Origin: Gilvimarinus polysaccharolyticus
GTDB taxonomy: Bacteria > Pseudomonadota > Gammaproteobacteria > Pseudomonadales > Cellvibrionaceae
DNA: 64,000 nucleotides
Reading direction: 5' to 3'
Assembly (NCBI RefSeq): GCF_001187555.1
Contig: NZ_LFIJ01000001.1
Location: 62,001 to 126,000, forward strand
Shown here: positions 8,595 through 16,485 of the stretch, in pieces
Position numbering within the stretch: position 1 is the first letter of the stretch
Layout of the letters: each line of letters opens with the position of its first letter
Position numbers and translations under genes: made by a program
Notes under the pieces: model-generated
The model's input: the letters and a program-made list of their open reading frames with translations, nothing else
Told to the model about the DNA's origin: nothing
Database searches by the model: none

Positions 8595-9793
8595 TGCGCT
8601 GCTCTGGTTGCTGCGAAGACTTGTTCAATGTCGCTGAGGCCTATCCCCAATACTTGTTGTGCAATCTTATCCAGCTCGGCTCGCGTCCCTTGAATATGCA
8701 CGGTGGTTTGTGTGTGCTGTAATGATTCCCCAGGTTGTAATTCACGGGTATGGGATGACGACTCTAATTCATAAAATGGTCCGAATGGCCCGAAACCATC
8801 TACGATTCCATCGTTAAAAACATTTATGACGTCACCCGCGTACGGCGCTGGATTAGGTGTCCAAACAGAGTTGACGTAAACGCCAGCTGCGGGTGTAAAG
8901 CTAAAATGAATTAATGTGAGTAGCTTGCGTTTGGCATCCCAGGCGCCCATCACAGGTTTGGTGTGGTCCGGTGGGATACCGATTTTATTCATATAATTGC
9001 CGTCGGCGTTATAAAGGACATGCTGATCGATAATTTTACTGTGACTGTTTTTGTTGGGGGAAAAGTATTCGACCAATTCGTTTAGTTGTCCGCGTAACGG
9101 TATAACGACGGTGTTGTTGTCGCTTGGTTCAAGGGCGGTTAAGTGCCACAAGCTGAGTAGGCCCGTCTCTTTATTCCAAGCGCTGTTAGCGATGTTGGTA
9201 AGCTGGGTGCTTGCGCTGAAGCCAATCAGTTTTATGTCTGCCGGTAAGCGTATATCAAATAGTTGGTTGATATCGTCATTGTCGAGCAACTTGATACTGC
9301 GGGTAACGTCAATTTCAAATAGAGTGTTGTTGTAGTTGGTTAAAGTGAACGCCCGCTTGAAAACCGCCTGTGTACTGTTGTGAGAAACAAGTGCGTAAGG
9401 TTCGATGGTCATAGCCGAGGGGTAGCTAATGTTATCGTTGGTGCGCTCAATACCGGGCTTAAACAGTAGCGAATAATCTCCTGTTTCCGGCCCAAAGCTT
9501 AAGCGATCTGCCCCGCCCATAGGGCGATTGGGCGTTAAGTCGCCGTCTTTAAGATAGTCCCGATTAACCCAGCCAATGCTCGCTCCCGCTTTGCCGGACA
9601 GGCTGGTTACCATAACCCTACCTTGCAGTTCGCCCAGTACGGCTAGTTGTTGGTTGCCGCGGCTTAATATCAGGGGCGAAAAATGCTGCTCCATTAGTGA
9701 TATATCGCTGGCAAAGGTATTGGCGTTAGCCGCGAGTGAGTTCAAGCAAAGTACTCCTGTTAGCAGCGCGAGGCGGGCTATCTTATTAATCAC
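8591..9793 (-). CDS. Exported protein of unknown function (DUF6786-like beta-sandwich)
   Basis: 400 residues beginning with GTG at 9791-9793, overlapping the IclR stop by 4 bp (GTGA). A signal peptide runs to about residue 25 (LAANANTFA), so it is probably periplasmic. The body is beta-rich with WxxG-like turns and motifs such as GGADRLSFGPETGDYSLLFKPG, PALMGAWD-like PVMGAWDAKR and YELESSSHTRELQPGESL, reminiscent of aldose-1-epimerase-like or DUF6786 sandwiches, which end with similar ELESSS / G-E-S-L-x-H-x-Q-T segments. I do not recognise a function. Presence in an operon with IclR and SDR, in a galactan locus, suggests binding or epimerising a sugar. Fold suggestion is from memory of the family pattern only. 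Confidence 0.6.
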   Translation of the reverse strand: MINKIARLALLTGVLCLNSLAANANTFASDISLMEQHFSPLILSRGNQQLAVLGELQGRVMVTSLSGKAGASIGWVNRDYLKDGDLTPNRPMGGADRLSFGPETGDYSLLFKPGIERTNDNISYPSAMTIEPYALVSHNSTQAVFKRAFTLTNYNNTLFEIDVTRSIKLLDNDDINQLFDIRLPADIKLIGFSASTQLTNIANSAWNKETGLLSLWHLTALEPSDNNTVVIPLRGQLNELVEYFSPNKNSHSKIIDQHVLYNADGNYMNKIGIPPDHTKPVMGAWDAKRKLLTLIHFSFTPAAGVYVNSVWTPNPAPYAGDVINVFNDGIVDGFGPFGPFYELESSSHTRELQPGESLQHTQTTVHIQGTRAELDKIAQQVLGIGLSDIEQVFAATRAAQ

Positions 9794-10572
9794 TTAATAC
9801 CCATGCGTTGGTTGATGTGTACGGCAGTCTTGGTAATGGCATTAAGTATGGTGCTTTGGTCATGACTTTGCCCGAGACTGGTGGTAAGCGAAGAAACTGC
9901 CAGGGCGGCCATCAAGCCTGAGGCGGCGGTGCCTACAAATGCGGCACAGTCGGTAACGCCGATGGTGATTTCGCTGGCCGCGCAGTGATGCCCTTGCTTT
10001 TTAATGGTTGTCAGTTGGGCTTTTACCGTTTGTTGCTCTTTTGCGCTTAAGCGACTAAAGCATTCGTCACCTAATAACAGGCGCTCTTGCTCTTCAGGGG
10101 CAAAATTGGCTAGGAGTACACGTCCCGAGGTGGTCGTAAGCAGCGGAAATAACGTACCTTCCGCGATCGAAAGAGATACTGGATCCGGGCTTTTAACTTG
10201 GCTTACGACCATCAATTTACCGTTGTAGGGTACGCTGAGGTGGCAAGCTTGGCCGATTGTTTCTGCCAATTCTTGCAGTGGCAGACGCGCCGCATTGGTC
10301 AATTGCTCAATCGGGGAGTGGGTGTGAGACAGCGCATATAACTTTAGCGATAGGCGGTATTTGCCCGAGCTCTCGTCGCGGTTTAAGTAGCCGCGTGCTT
10401 CTAGGTTTACCAATATTCGATAGATTTCATTGGGGCTGCGCGCTAGTCCTGCCGCTATTTCGGCTTGAGAGCGGGCGGCTGATTCGGCGGACAGGTATTC
10501 AATAATATCCAGGCCTTTATCCAGCGCAGGGGCCGAGTATTTTTTGGTTTTATCCATAAGTGTCTGGTTCAT
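9790..10572 (-). CDS. IclR-family transcriptional regulator
   Basis: 260 residues from the ATG at 10572, preceded by GGAAAAACC; a longer frame opening at 10644 would extend into the divergent promoter and has no better ribosome site. Residues about 10-70 form the winged helix (KGLDIIEYLSAE, RSQAEIAAGLARSPNEIYRILVNLEARGYL) and the C-terminal two thirds the IclR effector domain (GQACHLSVPYNG, TTSGRVLLANFAPEE). It is the first gene of the IclR/exported protein/SDR operon and divergent from the CoA-transferase cassette, so it probably controls both. IclR members commonly respond to aromatic or small carboxylic acids or sugar acids. Confidence 0.9.
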   Translation of the reverse strand: MNQTLMDKTKKYSAPALDKGLDIIEYLSAESAARSQAEIAAGLARSPNEIYRILVNLEARGYLNRDESSGKYRLSLKLYALSHTHSPIEQLTNAARLPLQELAETIGQACHLSVPYNGKLMVVSQVKSPDPVSLSIAEGTLFPLLTTTSGRVLLANFAPEEQERLLLGDECFSRLSAKEQQTVKAQLTTIKKQGHHCAASEITIGVTDCAAFVGTAASGLMAALAVSSLTTSLGQSHDQSTILNAITKTAVHINQRMGIK

Positions 10573-10680
10573 CTTTGGTTTTTCCGCCGTATGGCGGTTG
10601 CCCTCTATTATGCCTGTTATATCGAAAATCGATAGTGCTGCCATTGCGCCGCTTTTAGGCTACAGTAGCGCGTAAAGTGT

Positions 10681-10706
10681 ATTGTAGAAAGAATATTGTA
10701 TGCAAT
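10681..10706. promoter_or_regulatory. Palindromic operator in the IclR/CoA-cassette divergent promoter
   Basis: ATTGTATGCAAT at 10695-10706, with a partial ATTGTA at 10681, lies 62 bp upstream of the solute-binding-like gene and about 110 bp upstream of the IclR start. It matches the word found at the GntR operon and TonB receptors, which would place this cassette under the same control as agar catabolism. The 195-bp divergent region holds no gene. Confidence 0.65.
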
Positions 10707-10767
10707 AAGATAATAATTTATAGTGGAACTTATAATTTATATATAAATATCCCGCCATGGTGTTCTT

Positions 10768-11928
10768 ATGAGCTCAGCAATAACGGAATTAAAAGGTATT
10801 ACTTGGAATCACACGCGAGGTTTTGTGCCTATGACGGCGACGGCGCAACGATTTGAGGAGCTGAATCCAGACGTTCGTATCAGTTGGGATAAGCGTTCAC
10901 TGCAAGCTTTTGCTGATGAACCTATCGATCAGTTGGCGAAGCGTTATGATTTATTGGTCATTGACCACCCTTGGTCGGGCTTTGCCGCGCGCACGGGCGT
11001 TACAGTGGCATTGGATGATTGGTTGCCGGCGGAGTTTCTTGCGGATCAAAAAGCTAATTCTGTCGGTCGTTCCTATGAAAGTTATAGCTTCGATGGGCGC
11101 CAGTGGGCGCTGGCTATCGACGCTGCGACCCCTGTGGCTGCGGCGCGCATGGATCTCTTAGCGAATATGGGGGCAGCTGTGCCCGATACGTGGAGTGATC
11201 TGTTGGCGCTGGCCAAGCGCGGCAAGGTGGTGGTGCCCTCGATTCCGCAAGATACGTTGATGAACTTCTATATGCTGTGCTCGACCATGGGCGAAGACCC
11301 CTGTGAGCGTGCCAATGAGGTAGTTAGTCAGGATGTGGGTATAAAGGCGCTGAAGATGTTGCGTGAGCTGTCGAAATTATTGCCGAAAGGGTGTTTTGAT
11401 TGGAACCCCATTCAAGTATACGAAGCAATGACCGCAACAGATGATTTTGCCTATTGTCCCTTTGCCTATGGCTATTCGAATTATGCAAAGCCTAGATATG
11501 GCAAAGGTCTGCTAAAGTTTAGCGATATGGTGTCGCTGCCAGACACAGGTCGTTGTCGCACTACACTAGGTGGCACCGGATTGGCTATTTCAGCAAGTTC
11601 ACCGCATAAAGAAATAGCCGCACGTTATGCGCAGTTTGTTGCGAACGCGACTATGCAGTCGGGACAATTTGTTGAGTTTGGAGGTCAGCCGGGGCATCGT
11701 GAGGCTTGGTTGGCCGATTACCCTAATAGCACCAGTGACAATTATTTTAAAGATACTTTGCCAGCACTGGATCGTGCTTTTTTACGACCACGATATCACG
11801 GGCATATGTTCTTTCAGGATAATTCCGGCGCCCCAATTCGTGAGTATTTGATGAATGGCGGTGATGAAAAACAGTTGCTGGATAAACTAAATAAACTCTA
11901 CGTTCAGTCAAAGAGTGAAAATCCATGA
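10768..11928 (+). CDS. Solute-binding-protein-like protein without signal peptide
   Basis: 386 residues with the two-lobed periplasmic-binding-protein pattern of ABC sugar transporters ([72 protein letters not shown]). The N-terminus ([18 protein letters not shown]) is hydrophilic: there is no signal peptide or lipobox, and no upstream ATG would add one. No ABC permease or ATPase genes occur in the window. It is the first gene of a tightly coupled cassette, overlapping the first CoA-transferase by 4 bp. I infer a cytosolic ligand-binding or chaperone-like role for the cassette's substrate; an export route cannot be excluded. Related signal-less proteins beside CoA-transferases exist in other bacteria, to my recollection, without a known function. 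Confidence 0.75.
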   Translation: MSSAITELKGITWNHTRGFVPMTATAQRFEELNPDVRISWDKRSLQAFADEPIDQLAKRYDLLVIDHPWSGFAARTGVTVALDDWLPAEFLADQKANSVGRSYESYSFDGRQWALAIDAATPVAAARMDLLANMGAAVPDTWSDLLALAKRGKVVVPSIPQDTLMNFYMLCSTMGEDPCERANEVVSQDVGIKALKMLRELSKLLPKGCFDWNPIQVYEAMTATDDFAYCPFAYGYSNYAKPRYGKGLLKFSDMVSLPDTGRCRTTLGGTGLAISASSPHKEIAARYAQFVANATMQSGQFVEFGGQPGHREAWLADYPNSTSDNYFKDTLPALDRAFLRPRYHGHMFFQDNSGAPIREYLMNGGDEKQLLDKLNKLYVQSKSENP

Positions 11929-13067
11929 GTCTTCCCTTAGCCGGTGTTACGGTTCTCGAGTTTAGCCAGTATTTGGCGGGCCCCTATGCGGGTCTCAGGC
12001 TGGCAGATTTGGGCGCCCGTGTCATAAAAATCGAACGTCCCGGCAAGGGTGATGCCTGCCGTCAGTTGGCCACTAAAAACTTGTGGGCCGATGGCGACAG
12101 CGTATTGTTTCATACCATTAACCGCAATAAAGAAAGCTTTTCTGCCGACCTAAAAAACCCGGCCGATGTTGTTACAGTTAAAAAGCTTATCGCTCAAGCT
12201 GATATTGTTACCCATAATTTTCGCCCTGGAATTATGCAGCGTTTGGGGCTCGACTATGAGTCGGTTAAGACGCTTAATCCAAGCTTAATTTACGGCGAGG
12301 TGAGCGGCTATGGCGATACTGGTCCATGGAAGGACAAGCCAGGTCAGGATTTACTGGCGCAGTCGGTATCGGGTTTGACCTGGGTGACGGGCAATGGCGA
12401 TCAGCCGCCCACACCTTTTGGTATTGCGGTGGCCGATATGTTGTGTGGCACCCATTTAGCCCAGGGTTTACTGGCGGCAATGGTGCGTAAAAAGCGTTTT
12501 GGTTTGGGCGGCAAGGTCAACGTCAGTTTACTAGAGTCTATTTTGGATTTTCAGTTTGAAGGTTTGACCGCCTATTTAAATTCGGATAACGAGCTGCCCC
12601 AGCGCAGTCAGGTGGCTAACGCACACCCTTATGTCGGTGCGCCTTATGGTATTTACACCACAGCTAATGGCCATATTGCGATTTCCATGGGCAATTTAAA
12701 AACGCTCTGCGACGCTATTGGCTTGCAAGGATTGGAAGATTTCTATGGCGTCGATGCGCAGTACTTTGAGCGAGATAAAATTAAAGCGGCGCTACAAAAG
12801 CACTTAAAAAATCGTACCAGCGGCGAATGGTTGCAAATGTTAGAGCAGGGCAGCTATTGGTGTTCAGAAGTTTTAGATTACGAAGCATTAACCCAGCATG
12901 AAGCTTATCAGGTGTTGCGGATGGAGCAGAATCTGCAACGTGGTGATGCCAGCTTAACAACCACTCGTTGTCCGATTCGTTACAACGGCGCGCGACTTTA
13001 CAGCAGTAAAGCCGCACCGCGTGTGGGCGCCGATAATGAAAAAATTGCACAGGAGTTTTCTCTGTGA
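11925..13067 (+). CDS. CaiB/BaiF-family CoA-transferase (class III), copy 1
   Basis: 380 residues. Class III CoA-transferases move CoA between carboxylic acids, as in formyl-CoA/oxalate and carnitine metabolism. The N-terminal motif [25 protein letters not shown] binds Co[16 protein letters not shown] and [24 protein letters not shown] are family signatures, and the catalytic Asp is D171 in IAVADML. Length is normal. The ATG overlaps the upstream stop (ATGA) and the next gene starts on its own stop (GTGA), so all three are translated together. It is about half identical by eye to copy 2, suggesting duplication or a heterodimer. Substrate unknown. Confidence 0.92.
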   Translation: MSLPLAGVTVLEFSQYLAGPYAGLRLADLGARVIKIERPGKGDACRQLATKNLWADGDSVLFHTINRNKESFSADLKNPADVVTVKKLIAQADIVTHNFRPGIMQRLGLDYESVKTLNPSLIYGEVSGYGDTGPWKDKPGQDLLAQSVSGLTWVTGNGDQPPTPFGIAVADMLCGTHLAQGLLAAMVRKKRFGLGGKVNVSLLESILDFQFEGLTAYLNSDNELPQRSQVANAHPYVGAPYGIYTTANGHIAISMGNLKTLCDAIGLQGLEDFYGVDAQYFERDKIKAALQKHLKNRTSGEWLQMLEQGSYWCSEVLDYEALTQHEAYQVLRMEQNLQRGDASLTTTRCPIRYNGARLYSSKAAPRVGADNEKIAQEFSL

Positions 13068-14200
13068 TTAAGCCTTTGCAAGATATTACGGTACTCGATT
13101 TTACTCAGTTTTTATCTGGGCCTTCGGCCAGTTTGCGCTTAAGCGATTTAGGCGCTCGGGTGATTAAGGTCGAGCACAAAGAAAAGGGCGATTTATCTCG
13201 CAGTATTTATGCGTCGCATTTAAATATTGCTGGTCAGTCGGGCTTTTATCAGGGGATTAACCGGGGCAAAGAATGTTTGGCGTTAAATTTAAAAGATGCT
13301 GATGATTTAGCCCTAGTAAAACAAATATTACCTCACGTAGATATTGTTCTGCATAACTTTCGTCCGGATGTTATGCAGCGCTTGGGATTGAGTCCGCAAG
13401 AGCTGAAAAGAATTAATCCCAAGGTTATTTACGGCGAGATTACAGGCTATGGTCACGAAGGCCCCTGGCGTGACCGTCCTGGCCAAGATCTACTACTTCA
13501 AGCGCTTTCCGGTTTGGCCGGTTTAAGTGGCGATGAGGCGTCAGGCCCAGTACCTATGGGTTTAGCTATTGTTGATAACCTTGCTGGCGCGCAGTTGGTG
13601 CAAGGGGTGTTGGCCGCTTTATACGCAGGTGAGGGCGCATTGGTGCAGGTGAGTATGTTGGAGGCTGCTCTGGATTTTCAGTTTGAGCCACTCACCCTTT
13701 ACTACCATGATGGAGAAGCGGTTAATCGCGGCACTGATAACGCCGCTCATGCCTTAGTGGGGGCGCCTTACGGTTTGTATAAAACCAGCGATGGTCACCT
13801 CGCACTGGCTATGGGCTCGATTACCTTTTTGGGCGAACTGCTGGCGTGTGCTCCATTGTTGGCGTTTGCCGATCCCGCTCGCTGGTTTGCCGAGCGCGAT
13901 GCCATCAAAGCTATATTGGCGACACATCTTGAGCAACAAAGCACTGCCCATTGGTTAAGTATTCTTGAGCCTGCAGATATTTGGTGTGCTGAGGTTTTAA
14001 ATTGGCAGCAACTGGTCGCCCATGAGGGATTTCAGCTCTTGCATATGGTGCAAGAGGTCAGCTCGGCGGGAGGATCTTATTTGACTACTCGCTGCCCGAT
14101 TCGTATCGATGATCAGTTGCTGACTCAGCCGCAAGGCGCGCCGTCTTTAGGCGAGCATAACCATTTATTACGTGCTGAATTTTTAGCGCCCAATTCGTAA
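13064..14200 (+). CDS. CaiB/BaiF-family CoA-transferase (class III), copy 2
   Basis: 378 residues, GTG start at 13064 overlapping the stop of copy 1. It is collinear with copy 1: [61 protein letters not shown] and catalytic D171 in AIVDNLAG, so both copies keep the active-site Asp. Two adjacent, coupled copies suggest subunits of one heteromeric enzyme or two enzymes that load and unload CoA on successive acids of a pathway. The neighbouring enoyl-CoA hydratase and aldehyde dehydrogenase support a route aldehyde to acid to acyl-CoA to hydration or its reverse. Confidence 0.92.
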   Translation: MIKPLQDITVLDFTQFLSGPSASLRLSDLGARVIKVEHKEKGDLSRSIYASHLNIAGQSGFYQGINRGKECLALNLKDADDLALVKQILPHVDIVLHNFRPDVMQRLGLSPQELKRINPKVIYGEITGYGHEGPWRDRPGQDLLLQALSGLAGLSGDEASGPVPMGLAIVDNLAGAQLVQGVLAALYAGEGALVQVSMLEAALDFQFEPLTLYYHDGEAVNRGTDNAAHALVGAPYGLYKTSDGHLALAMGSITFLGELLACAPLLAFADPARWFAERDAIKAILATHLEQQSTAHWLSILEPADIWCAEVLNWQQLVAHEGFQLLHMVQEVSSAGGSYLTTRCPIRIDDQLLTQPQGAPSLGEHNHLLRAEFLAPNS

Positions 14201-14211
14201 CGGAAATCGCC

Positions 14212-14982
14212 ATGATTACACTGGAAAAAAACGGACGAGTTCTTGAACTTACGTTTAATCGGCCACCGGCTAATGCTTATACGCTGGAGTTTATGCAGGA
14301 CTTAGCTCGCGCACTAGATACCATTGATGCCGATACCGAGGCCAGTGTAGTGCTGTTAACCAGCGCCAGTGATAAATTCTTTTGCGCCGGCGCGGATATA
14401 AAAGAATTTTCCCGAAACAGTACTCAACACAATCAGCAGTTGGTGGCTCAGGCTCGTGCCAATACCGCGCAAATGGAGGCCAGCGACAAGCTCTTTATTG
14501 CCTGTATAAATGGTCATGTGCTAGGCGGTGGCCTAGAGCTGGCGATGGCTTGTGATCTACGCTTTGCCGCACGCGGCACATATTTATGGGGGTTGCCAGA
14601 AATAAAGCTGGGTTTGATTCCGGGTAATGGTGGTACACAGCGGCTGGCACGTTTGGTCGGAATTAGCAAAGCATTAGAGTTATTGGCAACTGGGGATAAT
14701 TTTGTCGCCCAAGACGCATTTGATTTTGGTTTAGTTAATCGCCTGCTCCATCCAGAGGAGTTACTTGAGAGTGCCCGCGCCTATGCTCTGCAGGTAGCTC
14801 AAGGGCCGGCACTGGCGTTAGCGGCCACCAAGCACGCGGTGCGTGATGGTGCTCAATTAAGCTTGGCCGATGGACTGGCGCTTGAGAAAAAGCATTGCGA
14901 TGCCTTGTATGACACCGAGGATGCCGCTGAAGGCTTTAATGCTTTTGTCGAAAAACGTGTCGCAAAATTTAACGGACGCTGA
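14212..14982 (+). CDS. Enoyl-CoA hydratase/isomerase (crotonase) family
   Basis: 256 residues, ATG 11 bp after the second CoA-transferase. Crotonase motifs are present: FCAGADIKEF for the CoA oxyanion hole, NGHVLGGGLELAMACDLRFA with the first catalytic Glu and PEIKLGLIPGNGGTQRLARLVG with the second, so a true hydratase/dehydratase activity is likely rather than a dehalogenase or decarboxylase. It would hydrate or dehydrate the CoA ester formed by the adjacent CoA-transferases in the cytosol. No fatty-acid oxidation partners (thiolase, acyl-CoA dehydrogenase) are nearby, so a sugar-acid or small branched acid is as plausible as a fatty acid. Confidence 0.9.
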   Translation: MITLEKNGRVLELTFNRPPANAYTLEFMQDLARALDTIDADTEASVVLLTSASDKFFCAGADIKEFSRNSTQHNQQLVAQARANTAQMEASDKLFIACINGHVLGGGLELAMACDLRFAARGTYLWGLPEIKLGLIPGNGGTQRLARLVGISKALELLATGDNFVAQDAFDFGLVNRLLHPEELLESARAYALQVAQGPALALAATKHAVRDGAQLSLADGLALEKKHCDALYDTEDAAEGFNAFVEKRVAKFNGR

Positions 14983-15021
14983 GGTTTACTCCCGCGACCA
15001 ACCGATCTGAGGACAATAATA

Positions 15022-16473
15022 ATGGCCACATCACTGACGCATTACCCCTGTTATATCCACGGACAATGGGTGGATGCCAGCAATTGCGCAACCTTTGAGG
15101 TGCTTAACCCCGCCAATGAAAAACCTTGGGCGACTGTGCCAGATTGTACCGATGCCGATGCAGAAAAAGCTTTGCAAAGCGCTCGTCAAGCTCAGCCTGC
15201 ATGGCAAGCGCTGCCAGCTATTCAGAGGGCTCAGTATTTATTTAAATTAGTGGATGCGCTAAAAGAAAAGCGTGATCATTTTGCCAAACTATTAGTACAG
15301 GAGCAGGGTAAAACGCTCCCTGAGGCCTATGGCGAATTTGACGATACACTTAATTACATTACCTACGGTGCCGAAGCCGCGCGCCGTATCGAAGGCAATA
15401 TTTTTCCATCGGATAACCCTAATGAGCAATTGTGGATTCAGAAAGTTCCCTATGGTGTCACATTAGGCTTATGTGCCTATAACTTTCCTCTGGCACTGAT
15501 CGGTCGAAAAATTGGACCGGCGTTGGTGACCGGTAACACCATGGTGTTAAAAGCTCACGAAGCAACACCGGTTACCGCCTCGGAGTTTTGCAAAGTGGTT
15601 GATGAGGTAGGGTTTCCACCAGGGGTTATTAATTTAGTCAGCGGTACTGGTATCAATGTCAGCTCTTATTTGGTTTCTAACCCGATTACTCGATTGGTGT
15701 CGTTAACGGGCAGCACCCGAGCTGGCCAGGCAATCTATAAATCATCATCTGAAAATGTATCCGGCTTGGTGCTTGAGTTGGGGGGTAAAGCAACTTTTAT
15801 CGTCCTAGAGGATGCCGACTTAGATCGGGCTGTAGAGGCCGCCGTGATCTCCCGTTATGCCAACTGTGGTCAAGTATGTATTTGTGCCGAGTTGGTGTTG
15901 GTGCACGAAAGTATTGCCGAGGAGTTTACTCGCCGAGTGGTGGAGAAAGTTAAACAGATTACTTACGGCGATCCGTCTACCGATGTCAATATGGGGCCCA
16001 GTGTCACCGGTTTGAGTATTGACCGGGTTGAAGCAATGGTGAATGAAAGTGTCGCTCAAGGGGCAAAAATTGAAGTTGGTGGTAAGCGCCCAAGCGGTAA
16101 AGAGTTTGAGAAAGGCTATTGGTTTGAGCCAACCGTGCTAAGCAATGTGACGGCCGATATGCCAGTGGCGGAAGAGGAAGTTTTTGGACCGGTACTGCCC
16201 ATTATTGCCGTTAAAGATTATCAAGAGGCGCTGCAGATCAGTAATACACGAGAAGAAGGTTTGTCCGCTTATATTTTTAGCAAAGATATTCCCACCGTGA
16301 TGCACGCCATTAATCATATGGAGGTGGGAACTGTATTTGTTAACCGTCAAATAGTGGGTTACATACAAGGTTATCACTCGGGTCACAAGCGTAGCGGAAC
16401 CGGTGGTGAAGATGGTGTGTACGGTATTGAAAACTACCTGCAAAAACGCGCCGTATATTTTAATTACGATTAA
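15022..16473 (+). CDS. Aldehyde dehydrogenase, AldA/lactaldehyde dehydrogenase-like
   Basis: 483 residues, close in length and pattern to E. coli AldA. The catalytic Cys is C286 in NCGQVCICAE and the general-base Glu is E252 in LELGGKA; the cofactor segment is AYNFPLALIGRKIGPALVTGNT. It oxidises an aldehyde to an acid with NAD(P). In agar degraders an enzyme of this family converts 3,6-anhydro-L-galactose to the anhydro-galactonate, so it is a candidate for that step, although it sits in the CoA-transferase cassette and not in the KDG operon. AGGACAATAAT precedes the start as ribosome site. Lactaldehyde (from the GH29 product fucose) is another possible substrate. Confidence 0.9.
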   Translation: MATSLTHYPCYIHGQWVDASNCATFEVLNPANEKPWATVPDCTDADAEKALQSARQAQPAWQALPAIQRAQYLFKLVDALKEKRDHFAKLLVQEQGKTLPEAYGEFDDTLNYITYGAEAARRIEGNIFPSDNPNEQLWIQKVPYGVTLGLCAYNFPLALIGRKIGPALVTGNTMVLKAHEATPVTASEFCKVVDEVGFPPGVINLVSGTGINVSSYLVSNPITRLVSLTGSTRAGQAIYKSSSENVSGLVLELGGKATFIVLEDADLDRAVEAAVISRYANCGQVCICAELVLVHESIAEEFTRRVVEKVKQITYGDPSTDVNMGPSVTGLSIDRVEAMVNESVAQGAKIEVGGKRPSGKEFEKGYWFEPTVLSNVTADMPVAEEEVFGPVLPIIAVKDYQEALQISNTREEGLSAYIFSKDIPTVMHAINHMEVGTVFVNRQIVGYIQGYHSGHKRSGTGGEDGVYGIENYLQKRAVYFNYD

Positions 16474-16485
16474 TCAGAGGTAACT

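Noticed and set aside
10768-11928. Classical ABC sugar transport operon
   Set aside because: No permease or ATPase genes follow and the binding-like protein has no signal peptide.
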